A DNA stretch of 64,000 nucleotides from Brachycybe producta (lineage: Eukaryota > Arthropoda > Diplopoda > Playtdesmida > Andrognathidae): NCBI GenBank assembly GCA_036925085.1, contig JAUPFP010000003.1, positions 3,525,001 through 3,589,000 on the forward strand, given 5' to 3'. This document shows positions 31,125 to 41,319 of the stretch, piece after piece. The notes beneath the pieces are model-generated. The model did not search any database. It was given only the letters and a program-made list of their open reading frames with translations, and was not told the origin of the DNA. A program made the position numbers and the translations under genes. The first letter of the stretch is position 1, and the number at the start of each line of letters is the position of its first letter.

Positions 31125-32285
31125 TTACATTTTTTGCAAATTGTCGTTGAATTCTTTAGTAATACGTTGTTGTAATTCTGGTAACATAGCTTTTATTAGG
31201 CTGTCTTTGAATTTTGCTTTGTTTATAAACCTTGGTTTAAACATATGCGTAAGAAACGTTTCTAATTTTGTCTTCCCGTTGAAATGTAACCTGAACAAAG
31301 AGGAAGCGCCGAATTTAATTGTTAGATTACTCAGTGAAATTGTATCTTTGTCATTATGTCCTTCTGCCCTATTTATTTGTACATCGGAATTGATAACAAT
31401 AAAACCTCCATCAATTTCAAATTCTCCATATCCATGTATTGGTGGTAACATTTTTCTTGATATTCGGATGGAACTTCTGAGATTCAACACTTGTAAACTC
31501 AGTTGAAGTTTACCGTTTTCATTGTTGTAATAATCCACTTTGTAATCAAACAAATCTACCAAATATAAATCGGAGAATTTAATGTTTGCAGACACAAATC
31601 CAACTTTGACACTGGAAACAATTTTTCTTAGTTGGAATATTCCTGATTTGTAAGTTTTTAATCTTTCCAATTCGCTTGAGATAAATTCAGATGGATCATC
31701 ATTACTTGTAGCTTCAACTAAAAAAAAAATGTTTGATTTTGAACAAACATAAGACAAACACAAAGAAAATTAGCAAATATGTTTTTGCTAGCATGTTTTT
31801 TGCAAGCATGTTTTATGAAAGCATGTTTTATGAAAGCATGTTTTTGCAAGCATGTTTTTGAAAAGTATGTTTTTTGCAAGCATGTTTTTTTGCAAGCATG
31901 TTTTTTTGCAAGCATGTTTTTTTGCAAGCATGTTTTTTTGCAAGCATGTTTTTTTGCAAGCATGTTTTTTTGCAAGCATGTTTTTTGCAAGCATGTTTTT
32001 TGCAAGCATGTTTTATGAAAGCATGTTTTTTGCAAGCATGTTTTTTGCAAGCATGTTTTTTGCAAGCATGTTTTTTGCAAGCATGTTTTTTTGCAAGCAT
32101 GTTTTTTTGCAAGCATGTTTTTTTGCAAGCATGTTTTTTTGCAAGCATGTTTTTTTGCAAGCATGTTTTTTTGCAAGCATGTTTTTTGCAAGCATGTATT
32201 GCATGAAATCCAAAAAAAAAAGCTACTTACTGGCAATAAAAGTTTTTGCCACCAAAATAAGGAAATCAATCCGATGAAGAAGCAT
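31125..32285 (-). CDS. Secreted TULIP-like protein, paralogue of gene 3 (gene 4)
   Basis: Reverse-strand exons 32285-32231 (18 codons plus 1 nt, perfect GTAAGT donor) and 31717-31125 (stop TAA) join through a phase-1 intron into 215 residues. The first exon is a short signal peptide (hydrophobic DFLILVAKTFIA). The mature part has no Cys. It shares with gene 3 the blocks KIVSS, IKFSDLYLVDLFDY, LRSSIRIS, LPPIHGYGE, GASS and KEFNDNLQKM, in the same order and spacing, with identity I judge by eye at roughly one third. The same exon layout shows a tandem duplication. Gene 4 lies upstream of gene 3 in transcription direction, with 2.6 kb between. The 513-bp intron is mostly a 15-16 bp minisatellite. 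Lipid-binding TULIP fold is inferred. Confidence 0.82.
31780..32205. repeat. 15-16 bp minisatellite in gene 4 intron, ~27 units
   Basis: Unit GCAAGCATGTTTTTTT, with T-run length varying between 5 and 8 and a few GAAAGCATGTTTTAT variants. It occupies 80% of the intron. Open frames in all directions come from the repeat. Confidence 0.9.
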
Positions 32286-32444
32286 AGTGTTATTTTTTTT
32301 TACAGAATAAAACCGCGCGGTAAAAGAAACTGTTCTAAAATATTGGGTATGTTTCTCATTTATCAGACCCTAAATGCACAGCACATTTATTGAAATACAT
32401 ATGCGTTACTGATGACGTTTATGCAGCCATTCACCAAATTTATT

Positions 32445-32448
<4 letters not shown>

Positions 32449-32480
<32 letters not shown>
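32449..32480. repeat. (TC)n microsatellite
   Basis: About 16 uninterrupted TC dinucleotides ending in TTTCTGC. Confidence 0.9.
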
Positions 32481-32483
<3 letters not shown>

Positions 32484-32511
32484 GCATTGAGAGTCTATAG
32501 GACAACCTTTA

Positions 32512-32681
32512 TAGCATTGTTTCCACTGGGGTGAAAATTTGAACTTTTTTAAAAAAAAAAGAAATTTCAACTTGGCCATCATATTTTTTACCAAAAATAG
32601 AAGAAACGTGGTCCCCCCCCACCACTATGTTGAAATTTTCATAAAGTTCAATTTTTGCACTCCAGTGGAAACAAGGCCTTA
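32512..32681. mobile_element. Family E palindromic MITE, copy 1
   Basis: GCATTGTTTCCACTGGGGTG plus AAAATTTGAACTT is mirrored by AAGTTCAATTTTTGCACTCC plus AGTGGAAACAAGGC. The centre holds AGAAACGTGG. A second copy at 50865-51265 is split by a family D insertion. Confidence 0.75.
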
Positions 32682-32977
32682 GACTGAATTAAGAGGATGG
32701 TAGTTGTGTAAAGGTAAATTGACATGTATATATTGTGCCATGGTGCCACGCCATGGTCTTTGGTTGACATAACAAAGGCCTATGATGGTCATAGGTGAAT
32801 GCAGCCTAATCTAAATGAATTTGTATTGAATCAAGTGGACGTTTTTCAACAGAAACACTGCTAGAAACAAAAATTGTTGGTGATAATGCTAAAAGTTTTT
32901 TTTTCATGGCGCTATCTTTCAAAATAAACGTTTTATGACAGTTTGAAAAAATGTGAAAATAGTTTTTTTTTATGAAA

Positions 32978-33330
32978 TTACGGAGCCCTGTAAAGGACAT
33001 GCGAGATTTTTTTTTTAAATCTCGACATTTCCTCTTTTTTCAGAATCTCGAAATTTCGACATTTAATTTCTCTTATTCGGTCATGTTAATTATGCCATGT
33101 TGTGCGCACCAATACTCTAATAATGAAATTATTGCAAGCGCCCTCTTGTAGCAGCAATAATTTAATTATTAGAGTATGGTGCGCACAACATGGCATAATT
33201 AACATGACCGAATAAAATAGATTAAATGTCGACATGTCGAGATTAAAGTCGATATGTCGAGATTCTGGAAAAAGTCAAAATGTCGAGATTTAAAAAAAAA
33301 ATCTCGCCAGTCCTTTACAGGGCTCCGTAT
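32978..33330. mobile_element. Family G palindrome, 353 bp
   Basis: TACGGAGCCCTGTAAAGGAC at the left is the inverse of GTCCTTTACAGGGCTCCGTA at the right. The arms continue with GAGATTTAAAAAAAA / AAATCTCG, CGACATTT, TCGGTCATGTTAATTATGCC and CTCTAATAAT to a loop GCGCCCTCTTGTAGC near 33155. Near-perfect arms of about 160 bp suggest recent origin. No coding content. Confidence 0.85.
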
Positions 33331-33867
33331 ATTTTTCCTTTTAAAATACAAAAAAAAGAGACTGAAAAGCATCGTTCTCGTTCTGAAACCTACGTCACCT
33401 ATAAACGTAGGTGTTAAATGTTTTATGCGCTTTTAACACCATTGTCTACGAAGGACCGACCACATGTTTCACCTTCACAAGTGTGTGGTTGGTTCATGTT
33501 AGATTTTGCACAATATCAGTTGACAGCATTTGTGATCACATTGGAAACTAGCTTCACAAAAGAGTGCAAAACAGTTGTAACAAGTTTCATATGACGCAAA
33601 TTCAGTGTCGCTTAACAAGAAGACGTATCAGCCTTTTACTGAAACCGGGAAACGAATGAGTCTGGGTTTAAAACGCCTCTAAAAGAAATCTAAACAATGT
33701 TTTAATTTAAGTTTCTAAAAAAAAAAATTAATAGGGATGTTTCATGAACAGCTGATTTTCAAACTCTTGATTATTCTGAGCTTCAAGAAATTGAAAGTTT
33801 TTTTAAGAAACTAGAACGGAAGTATTTGTGATTAACACTGTACAAACAAGGACAAAAACCTTGAAGC
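33331..33867. other. Spacer, no feature
   Basis: Contains the short inverted pair CCTACGTCACCTATAAACGTAGG near 33390 and otherwise unstructured sequence. No coding exon seen. Confidence 0.45.
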
Positions 33868-34145
33868 ATATCGGAATTTATATAAATTTAAATGAATAAA
33901 TGAACCGCTTTTTTTTCTCAAGGTCAACTATATGTTGCACACTCCACATCCAAGAACCCCATTGATGTTAAATTGGAGAGGGAAGAAACGTGGAAGGGTA
34001 AAAAAGGGGGAGGGGGAAACTGAAATTGAAATGAAAGGAGTAAAAAAGGAACAAACGACGCGCATGCGCACACCAGAGAAAATGAAAAACTCCTTTTCTC
34101 TTTCAAATATAAAAAGGCGAGGCGATAATAGTAGCGAAATTAAAC
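33868..34145 (+). promoter_or_regulatory. Promoter-like dispersed cassette, copy 2
   Basis: Same order of landmarks as 17590-17882: ATCGGAATTTATATAAATTT, ATGAACCGCTTTTTTTTCTC, CCAAGAACCCCATTGATG, AAACGTGG, purine-rich tract, GCGCATGCGC (34060-34069) and TATAAAAAGG (34108). This copy has an extra CAAGGTCAACTATATGTTGC insert near 33917 and lacks part of the purine tract. It is followed directly by family C sequence, not by an exon. Confidence 0.5.
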
Positions 34146-34179
34146 TAGAATTTTCAGGAGAAATATTTAAAACAAATTC

Positions 34180-34459
34180 AAAGTGTTTTAGAAACTAGAA
34201 GTATTTTCATAATGATATTTTTCAAAACTTTCAAAACTTCAAACTGTTTTAAGATATTGCTATGAATAAACTTTTAACGTAATCTTTTACCATTCTAGTT
34301 TGTAAACAATTTGAATTTTTTTCATAATGTTTCTAAAAATAAAACATTTGCTTGACGTTTTTGCGTACAAATTTTCCAAAAAAAAAAACCGTCTATGGAG
34401 CACAGTCGCCATCCGGACGAGACAAAAGCAAAATAAATATCTATTCAGCCACCTTAAAT
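34180..34459. mobile_element. Family C foldback, partial right-heavy copy
   Basis: Left GTGTTTTAGAAACTAGAAG, right AAATATCTATTCAGCCACCTTAA. The internal TTTTACCATTCTAGTTTGTA and GCTTGACGTTTTTGCG match the copy at 52437. Confidence 0.6.
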
Positions 34460-34940
34460 GATTGAGCTACCCTTCTAGTTTCTAAAACATTTGCTGATTT
34501 TTTTTTTTCATAATTATTTTTTCTCTTAAAAAATAGAATAATCAGAATTAGAGGGTTAAATTTATTCTTAAATGTTTAGCATTTATACTTTCTGTGATAT
34601 TTAATTTTAAACGATTTTGCTGCGGCCACACTTTATGCTTTCTAGTAATAGATTCTAAAACATACTTTATAATTTAATTGTTAAAATTTAGTTTAATATT
34701 TAGAATAATTAGAATCAGTTTTCTTCTTATGGCTATAACTATTTTACAGCGCAAGTTTCTAATTAATTATTTATACAAAAAAATTCAAACAAAAAGACTT
34801 GTTTAGAGGCTAGAATTCTAAACGAGATTATCATCACTTAAGAAATAATTTTCTTAAAATTGTAGCCTCTAAACGGTCTTTTTCATTGAAAGAGACGCAT
34901 ATTTTTTTAGTTATTTTGTTTTATTGTGGTCAAGACCACA
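34460..34940. other. AT-rich spacer with a family B core (34795-34905)
   Basis: TTGTTTAGAGGCTAGAATTC and ATTGTAGCCTCTAAACGG form the mirrored centre typical of family B, but its ends are missing. Confidence 0.5.
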
Positions 34941-35146
34941 CAGGCAGTTAGAAATCCGGACGAACTTCAGTTGCTCCGCCCTTTTTATGACGACCGGCAA
35001 CTTCTAATTGGTTTGTTGTGTGGTTCGAGGTTGAAAAGGGGCGGAGCATGTGACGTCAGACTACATTACCAACCAATTAGAAGTTGCATTTCGTCATAAA
35101 AAGGGCGGAGCCATCTTCTGTACGTCCCGATTTCTAATTGCATGTG
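34941..35146. mobile_element. Family D palindromic MITE, copy 1
   Basis: CAGGCAGTTAGAAATCCGG at the left, CCCGATTTCTAATTGCATGT at the right. Middle GACCGGCAACTTCTAATTGG, GGGGCGGAGCATGTGACGTC, ACCAATTAGAAGTTGC. It contains TGACGTCA. Confidence 0.85.
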
Positions 35147-35190
35147 TGTGAAATCCCTCTGAACTCCTCTCCTGGAAAATCTCTTTGAAA

Positions 35191-35400
35191 ACAGGCAGTT
35201 AGAAATCGGAGAGAACTTCAGTTGGCTCCTCCCTTTTTATGACCAAACGCAACTTCTAATTGGTTGGTTATGTAGTCTGACGTCACATGCTCCGCCCCTT
35301 TTCAAAGTCGAACTCCACACAACAAACCAATTAGAAGTTGCCGGTCGTCATAAAAAGGGCGGAGCCAACTGAAGTTCTCTCCGATTTCTAACTGCCTGTT
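35191..35400. mobile_element. Family D palindromic MITE, copy 2 (opposite orientation)
   Basis: ACAGGCAGTTAGAAATCGG to CCGATTTCTAACTGCCTGT, a perfect terminal match. The internal GACGTCACATGCTCCGCCCC is inverted relative to copy 1, which lies only 45 bp away. Confidence 0.9.
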
Positions 35401-35849
35401 TGACCACTGACCACTTTTGATATTTTAGCTCGATTTATTAAAATGAGTCAAAAAAAATTATGATTCTAATTTAAATAATGGTATAAACTTAAGTTTATAA
35501 ACTTATAGTTGAGTGATTTTTAAACACAAATTAACTAACTGTATTTTAAAAAATAAAAATCAGTTAAATGTTAATTTCGTGGCCCGATTTTCAAGAGATC
35601 ATTCCACTTTCATTTAAATTTTGGTTTTCAAATTTTTATGTTTCAAAATCTATAATTAAAATTCATGTGATGATTTCCGCCAATTATAAAATTAGCAATA
35701 AAACAAAAGAGAATCCGAGAGATGAATACAAATAAATAACAACAAAAAATGTTATTTTACAAAATTTAGTCAAGTGTAAAAATTGGAATAAACTTTATTG
35801 TTTATTTTGCTAAACTACAGTAATAATTATCTAAGGATTAGTTGATTTT
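35401..35849. other. AT-rich spacer, no feature
   Basis: No repeat arms, gene signals or compositional change seen. Confidence 0.5.
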
Positions 35850-36760
35850 TAAACTGTGAAAGTATTAGAAACTAGAACGGTAGCTGAATCACTTAATTAC
35901 GTATTTACAATGTTTGATATCATTCAAAATAAACTTTTTATAGGACAACTTAGAAGTTGTGTCATTTTTCAAAGCTTATTTTAAAATATATCAATATGAA
36001 AAATAACCTTAAGTGACTGAGCTACTCTTCTAGTTTCTAAAACATTTTCAAGTTTCTCTTAATTTTGCCGACCAGAGTTAAAGGAACAATATGTTTTGAA
36101 CCTCTAGTCATTCTATATCTCAGAAGCAAAAAAACATTAAGAAGAAATTGAAAGTGTTAGAAACTAGAAAAGTAGCTGACAAATAGCTTCATGGTATTTT
36201 CAATGTTTGATATCGTTCAAAATAAACTTTTTATAGGACACATTTTTAAAAAAAAATGTCGTTTTCTTAGAAGTTGTCATTTTCAAATTGAAACAAAAAG
36301 CTTATTTTAAAATATATCAATATGAAAATACCCTTAAATGACTGAGCTACCCTTCTAGTTTCTAAAACAAATTCAAAGTTTAAGAAACAATACGTTTTGA
36401 ACTCTAGTCATTCTACATTTCAGAAGCAAAATAACATTAGAAGAAATTGAAAGTATGTTAGAAACTAGAACTGTAGCCGAATCACTTCTTAGTATTTTCA
36501 TGATATCTTACAAAATGAACATTTTTTTTAGGTCTACAAAAATTTAAAAAAAATATTTTGTCATTTTCAAACTGACATAAAAAGCTTATTTTAAAAGATA
36601 TCAATCAACATGAAAATACCATTACATGTAAGTGATTGAGCTACCCTTCTAGTTTACAAAACACTTTCAAAAGTTTTTCTTCATTTTTTGCACCTGAATA
36701 AGGTGCTCCAAGAATAACCAAGAGTTTTCTGTATGTTTTACATTTTAAAATCACCTTAAT
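35850..36760. mobile_element. Three successive family C copies
   Basis: Three units of about 270-360 bp (about 35860-36110, 36110-36400, 36400-36760). Each has TTAGAAACTAGAA(C/A)(G/T)GTAGC, ATAAACTTTTTATAGG, ATATCAATATGAAAA, GAGCTAC(C/T)CTTCTAGTTTC and CAGAAGCAAAA between them. The last ends AAAATCACCTTAA, the family terminus. Confidence 0.75.
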
Positions 36761-37149
36761 CAGAGATTAAAAGACAAATAAAAATTTATTTTTCGTGATT
36801 AACTGTTGTTTATTGTTAATTGTTTAAACAAATGAAAATTTAAAAAAAAATTTTGAATGTCGTCAAAAATTGTTATATAAATAAATGTGAATGAAATATT
36901 AATTTTTAAAAAATTTATTAATTTCTCTTATGAATATTACAAATATTTTTTTTAACATAATTTTTTGAGGTCGTGTGAAATTTCAATTACATTGAATATT
37001 TCTGTTTATTTATTTCTGATATTTAAATTAGTTTTATTTTATGCAGAAAATAAATCAAATAAAATTAATTGGAGTTTTAAAAAAAATTAGAGTGAAAAAC
37101 TGTTTAAGACGAAATGAATAAGAGACTAGAATATTTTTTTTGGCGTTTT
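36761..37149. other. AT-rich spacer, no feature
   Basis: Very AT-rich, no open frames or structure of note. Confidence 0.5.
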
Positions 37150-37706
37150 AATGTGGTTTTATAGATATTCATTTTGCTTTTTTTTCACCAGATGGCGCCA
37201 CTGCAGTGGCTAATACTATTCTCCATATATATATTTTTTTGTAAAATTTAGATGTGAAAACATGAAGCGAACGTTTTTTTTTAGAAAACACTACGAAGAA
37301 AAAAATCAAATTGTTTTCAAAACTAGAATGGTAAAAGATTATGTATATCTTAAAAAATAAAACATTTTATAGTTCAGTTTGAAAAATGACCGGCTTTTTA
37401 GATTTTCCCATTGAAATTTCATAAAAAAAAAACATTTTCGGCCTTTTTTCAAAACTGTCATAAAAAGTTTATTTTGAAAGATATCATCATCGAAAAAAAC
37501 ATTTAGCATTATCACCAACTATTCTAGTTTCTAAAACACTGATTTTTTTCGTAGTGTTTCTCCTGAAAAACGTTCGCTTGAAAAATAGAAATTTTCTTAA
37601 AACTGCGAGTGGGTAGAAGAGACTTTCTATAAAACACAATAGACACTATAGTGGCGCCATCTGGCGGAACAAAAACAGAATAAATATCTATAGAGCCACC
37701 TTAAAC
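37150..37706. mobile_element. Family C foldback, long form
   Basis: AATGTGGTTTTATAGATATT at the left mirrors AATATCTATAGAGCCACCTT at the right. The CAGATGGCGCCACTGCAGTG / ACTATAGTGGCGCCATCTGG pair is the best-preserved part. Middle AAACTAGAATGGTAAAAG and CTATTCTAGTTTCTAAAAC. Confidence 0.8.
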
Positions 37707-38539
37707 GGTTTTTTTTTCTTCTTTCCCAACACTAAGATGTGATTCAATAATCATCAGACCACAAATACAATTTTAGGTTACAAAAAGAGTAACTAAATAA
37801 CAACTACAGCATTGTTTTCCAAAAAAAAATTTGCATATATGCAAATGAGAACAAATTTAGAAAGAAAAGAAAAAAAAAAGATGTTGATTACGTCACAGTT
37901 GCAACGTCACTAACATGTAGGCCACATATAAAACCAATAAGAATTAGGGCGTAACACTAAATTTTAACCAATCATAATAAAGGTATTAAAACATCAACAA
38001 AAAGTAGTTCTATGGCGCGAATAGAAAAATTAACTAGTTTTTGTTTCATTTTCAAAGTTGAAATTTTGTTGATCGGGTGAATGAGTTGCTCTTTTGTTAG
38101 ATGTTTTAAAATTTGAAGAGGACTTTGGCCCACACTTTAAAAAAACTAGAACTTTTTAAATGTGATTACCAAAAAAAATTTTTAAGGTGTATTCTTGAGG
38201 ATTGTAAAACATTTATTGGTACATTCACATCTTCAGGACTTCTTTTTTTAATAATTATAAATTTTTCGGACATTTTTTGGTTGAAAACTTTTTTTAAAAA
38301 AAAAAATTATGATGTGTTTTTTTTGTCATTTTTTTGGTCTTTCGGTTAAAAGACTTCTAATTTGATTAGAATATTTTTTTTGGTTAATTAATTTTTTTTT
38401 TTTAAAAAAAAAGTGTTTTATGTGTTTTTGTGCGTGTGTGAATTTAATTAATGAAACTTTAAAACAGGAAAGAAAAAAAAAACATCTGAAATTATTTATC
38501 ATTTTTGTTGTTTTTTTTAGAAAATTTTGATTATTTTCA
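37707..38539. other. Flank upstream of the micropeptide candidate
   Basis: At 37880-38000 there are CCAAT-type sequences (ACCAATAAGA, ACCAATCATA) and a possible TATA box (CATATAAAACC, about 37924) some 600 bp before the ATG at 38540. No exon could be identified between them. The frame 38113-38349 looks random. Confidence 0.35.
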
Positions 38540-40194
38540 ATGGAAAACAGTATTTTATTGTTGATTTTCAGCGTTATTCTTTGCAGTAAGTTATTTCTTT
38601 TTTTTTTAAATATTTTATATTACTTTAGTTAAGTTTTTTTTTTAATTTAGATTTTGTCTAATATTTTTTTTGACGGGAAATAAAAACTTTTTGGTGGTAA
38701 AATGAAATCAAATTAATTATTGGTCATTTGTAATGGTTTTAGTGGAGTTTCGAGTGGAGTTTTTAGTTTGGAGTTTCTACAGTAGTTTGGAGTTTCTAGT
38801 TTGGAGTTTCTAGTTTGGAATTTCTAGTTTGGAGTTTTTAGATTGGAGTTTTTAGATTGGAGTTTCTAGTTTGGAGTTTCTAGTTTGGAGTTTCTAGTTT
38901 GGAGTTTCTAGTTTGGAGTTTCTAGTTTGGAGTTTCTAGTTTGGAGTTTCTAGTTTGGAGTTTCTAGTTTGGAGTTTTTTTAGTTTGGAGTTTCTAGTTT
39001 GGAGTTTCTAATTTGGGGTTTCTAGTTTGGAGTTTTAGTTTGGAATTTCTAGCTTGGAGTTTCTAGTTTGGAATTTCTAGTTTGGAGTTTCTAGTTTGGA
39101 GTTTCTAGTTTGGAGTTTCTAGTTTGGAGTTTCTAGTTTGGAGTTTCTAGTTTGGAGTTTCTAGTTTGGAGTTTGGAGTTTCTAGCTTGGAGTGTCTAGC
39201 TTGGAGTGTCTAGTTTGGAGTTTCTAGCTTGGAGTTTTTAGTTTGGAGTTTTTAGATTGGAGTTTTTAGATTGGAGTTTCTAGTTTGGAGTTTCTAGTTT
39301 GGAGTTTCTAGTTTGGAGTTTCTAGTTTGGAGTTTCTAGTTTGGAGTTTCTAGTTTGGAGTTTCTAGTTTGGAGTTTCTAGTTTGGAGTTTCTAGTTTGG
39401 AGTTTCTAGTTTGGAGTTTTTTTAGTTTGGAGTTTTTTTAGTTTGGAGTTTCTAGTTTGGGGTTTCTAGTTTGGAGTTTTAGTTTGGAATTTCTAGCTTG
39501 GAGTTTCTAGTTTGGAATTTCTAGTTTGGAGTTTTTAGTTTGGAGTTTTTAGTTTGGAGTTTCTAGTTTGGAGTTTCTAGTTTGGAGTTTCTAGTTTGGA
39601 GTTTGGAGTTTCTAGTTTGGAGTTTGGAGTTTCTAGCTTGGAGTGTCTAGCTTGGAGTGTCTAGTTTGGAGTTTCTAGCTTGGAGTTTCTAGTTTTTTTT
39701 TAGAAACTAGATTTTTTTAATTTTTGTTCATAGCAAGTATATTTTGAAAAAATCTTAACTAACAAATGATTCAGCTACCGTTCTAGTTTCTAACACACTT
39801 TCAATTTCTCTTTAGTTGTTGCTGTTCTGAAACTGTAGAATAATCTCTTGAGTTCAAAATTTAGCTTTTCTTAAAACATTTTCGGTTAAAAGACACTTTA
39901 GAAACTAGAAGGGTAAGGTTAGTAGCTCTATATTTCTTATGAGTCATTTTAAGGTTGATTTCTTTTAGAATAAACTTTTCATTTGGCGGGAAAATGCATT
40001 GTGTTACCAAATTATCACTTTTTTTTTTCATTTATTATAAATTTTTCTCGATATTTTTCGGTTTAATAAATTTGAATAAAATTCACAAGTTTTTCTTCTT
40101 GACAGGTTTTGTATTTCCATGTAATTATATGGCTAAACATTTATGCGCTTTTTTCAATGAAGAAGATTGCTTAGAGGCTAAAATCTTAAGCTAA
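38540..40194 (+). CDS. Candidate two-exon secreted micropeptide gene
   Basis: Exon 38540-38585 encodes a 15-residue signal-like start (MENSILLLIFSVILC) and ends at a perfect GTAAGT donor in phase 1, the same layout as the signal exons of genes 3 and 4. A TTGACAG acceptor before 40106 would continue in frame for 28 codons to TAA at 40192-40194, giving 44 residues with three Cys after the signal. The intron is dominated by the 14-bp array. Doubts: the product is tiny, the last codons (from about 40163) fall in a CTTAGAGGCTAAAATC block shared with family B cores, and the true second exon may be elsewhere or lost. The product is not recognised. Confidence 0.28.
38745..39695. repeat. 14-bp minisatellite, ~65 units
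   Basis: Unit TTTCTAGTTTGGAG in tandem over 950 bp. A block with characteristic variants (TTTTTTTAGTTTGG, GAATTTCTAGCTTGG, GTGTCTAGC) occurs twice, about 38960-39240 and 39400-39690, which shows a segmental duplication of roughly 440 bp inside the array. Confidence 0.95.
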
Positions 40195-40899
40195 CTTTTA
40201 GCTAAGTGATGTTATTTTCTGAGAGAACTCTAGCCTCTAAATGGGGCTGTATATAATTTTGCCAGGAAAACAAAAGCATAATTTTCTTTTTGTCTTATTT
40301 ATTATTATTCTGCTATTTTCTACTGTTATATTATTCATAAATGCTCCTAGTTTAACAACATTTAACAACAAGTAAAAAAAAATTTGGCACTTTTCTAATG
40401 CGATGTCTGCCTTGAAACCAGTCCGGTTTTACTCTCTTTCTATCTTTTTTGTCTCCTAAACATTGAATGAGACTTTTTTTTTAAAAAACAAATTTTGAAA
40501 AAAAAAAAATTAAAAAAGTTGAAACTCGAGTTTGACAAAAATAATGCAAATTAAATTAATTATTTTGCATTCTTTTTTAAAAGGTGGGTTAATTGTTTTA
40601 TCTATAAAATTACAGAGAGAGAAAAAAATGTTTCATCAAATTTTCAACATGGAAATTGTTGATTTAGATTTTATGTGACAAAAATTAGTTGTTTTACAAA
40701 AGGTGTGTTAGAGAAAAATGCTGTTTTTGAAGTTAAAAGTACCTGTTTAGAGGCTAAATTTGAAACTATTATCTCTAGCCTCTAATACCTTGTTTTCACT
40801 ACAGAAATTAACTCTGTCAAAGTTACATATAACAAGCTAACAAGCTAACAACTGCTAACAACTGCTAACACTGCAAACAAGCTAAAATTAAGTGACACC
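40195..40899. other. AT-rich spacer with two family B-type cores
   Basis: TTAGAGGCTAAAATC ... CTAGCCTCTAAATGG at 40168-40247 and TTAGAGGCTAAATTTG ... CTAGCCTCTAATACC at 40745-40790. A short AACAACTGCTAACAAGCTAA array lies at 40830-40880. No gene. Confidence 0.5.
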
Positions 40900-41315
40900 A
40901 AAACCATTTAACCACAGTTAAGTGTTTTAGAACACTTTTAACTGTGGTTAAATGGGTTTGTGTCACTTCCTGTTAAACAGTTGTGCATTTTGTGAAATTT
41001 TCAATCTTCATTCAGTCAAAAAATTGAGTGGTCTCACTATCCGCCATGTTGTTTGTAGGTTAAATTTGTTTGAACCACAGGAAGTGACGTATGTAACCAT
41101 TCAATAAACTGTTAACCACATTGTGTCAATGCAGTTGAGTTAACACTATTGTTCAGAAACATTTACCATGGTTAATGTAACCACATTTGTTTTTACTAGA
41201 AAGTAAATTTACTTTCTAGTAAAAAAAAACAAATGTGGTTAACTTTTTTTAACTGCAGTTAATTTTTGTATTGAATTGAATTATAACCAGTGTGAACGCC
41301 TCTTGAACTTGATTA
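40900..41315. mobile_element. Family M element, copy 2
   Basis: Longer version of 3945-4160. It begins CATTTAACCACAGTTAAGTG with an immediate inverse (CACTTTTAACTGTGGTTAAA), then CTATCCGCCATGTTG, ACCACATTGTGTCAATGCAG, and ends TAACTGCAGTTAATTTTTGT. It includes a perfect hairpin ACTAGAAAGTAAATTTACTT / TCTAGT near 41205. Confidence 0.65.
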
Positions 41316-41319
41316 TTCT

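Noticed and set aside
31718..32393. Cys/Lys-rich or Cys/Phe-rich frames up to 183 residues
   Set aside because: They read through the GCAAGCATG array inside an intron of gene 4.
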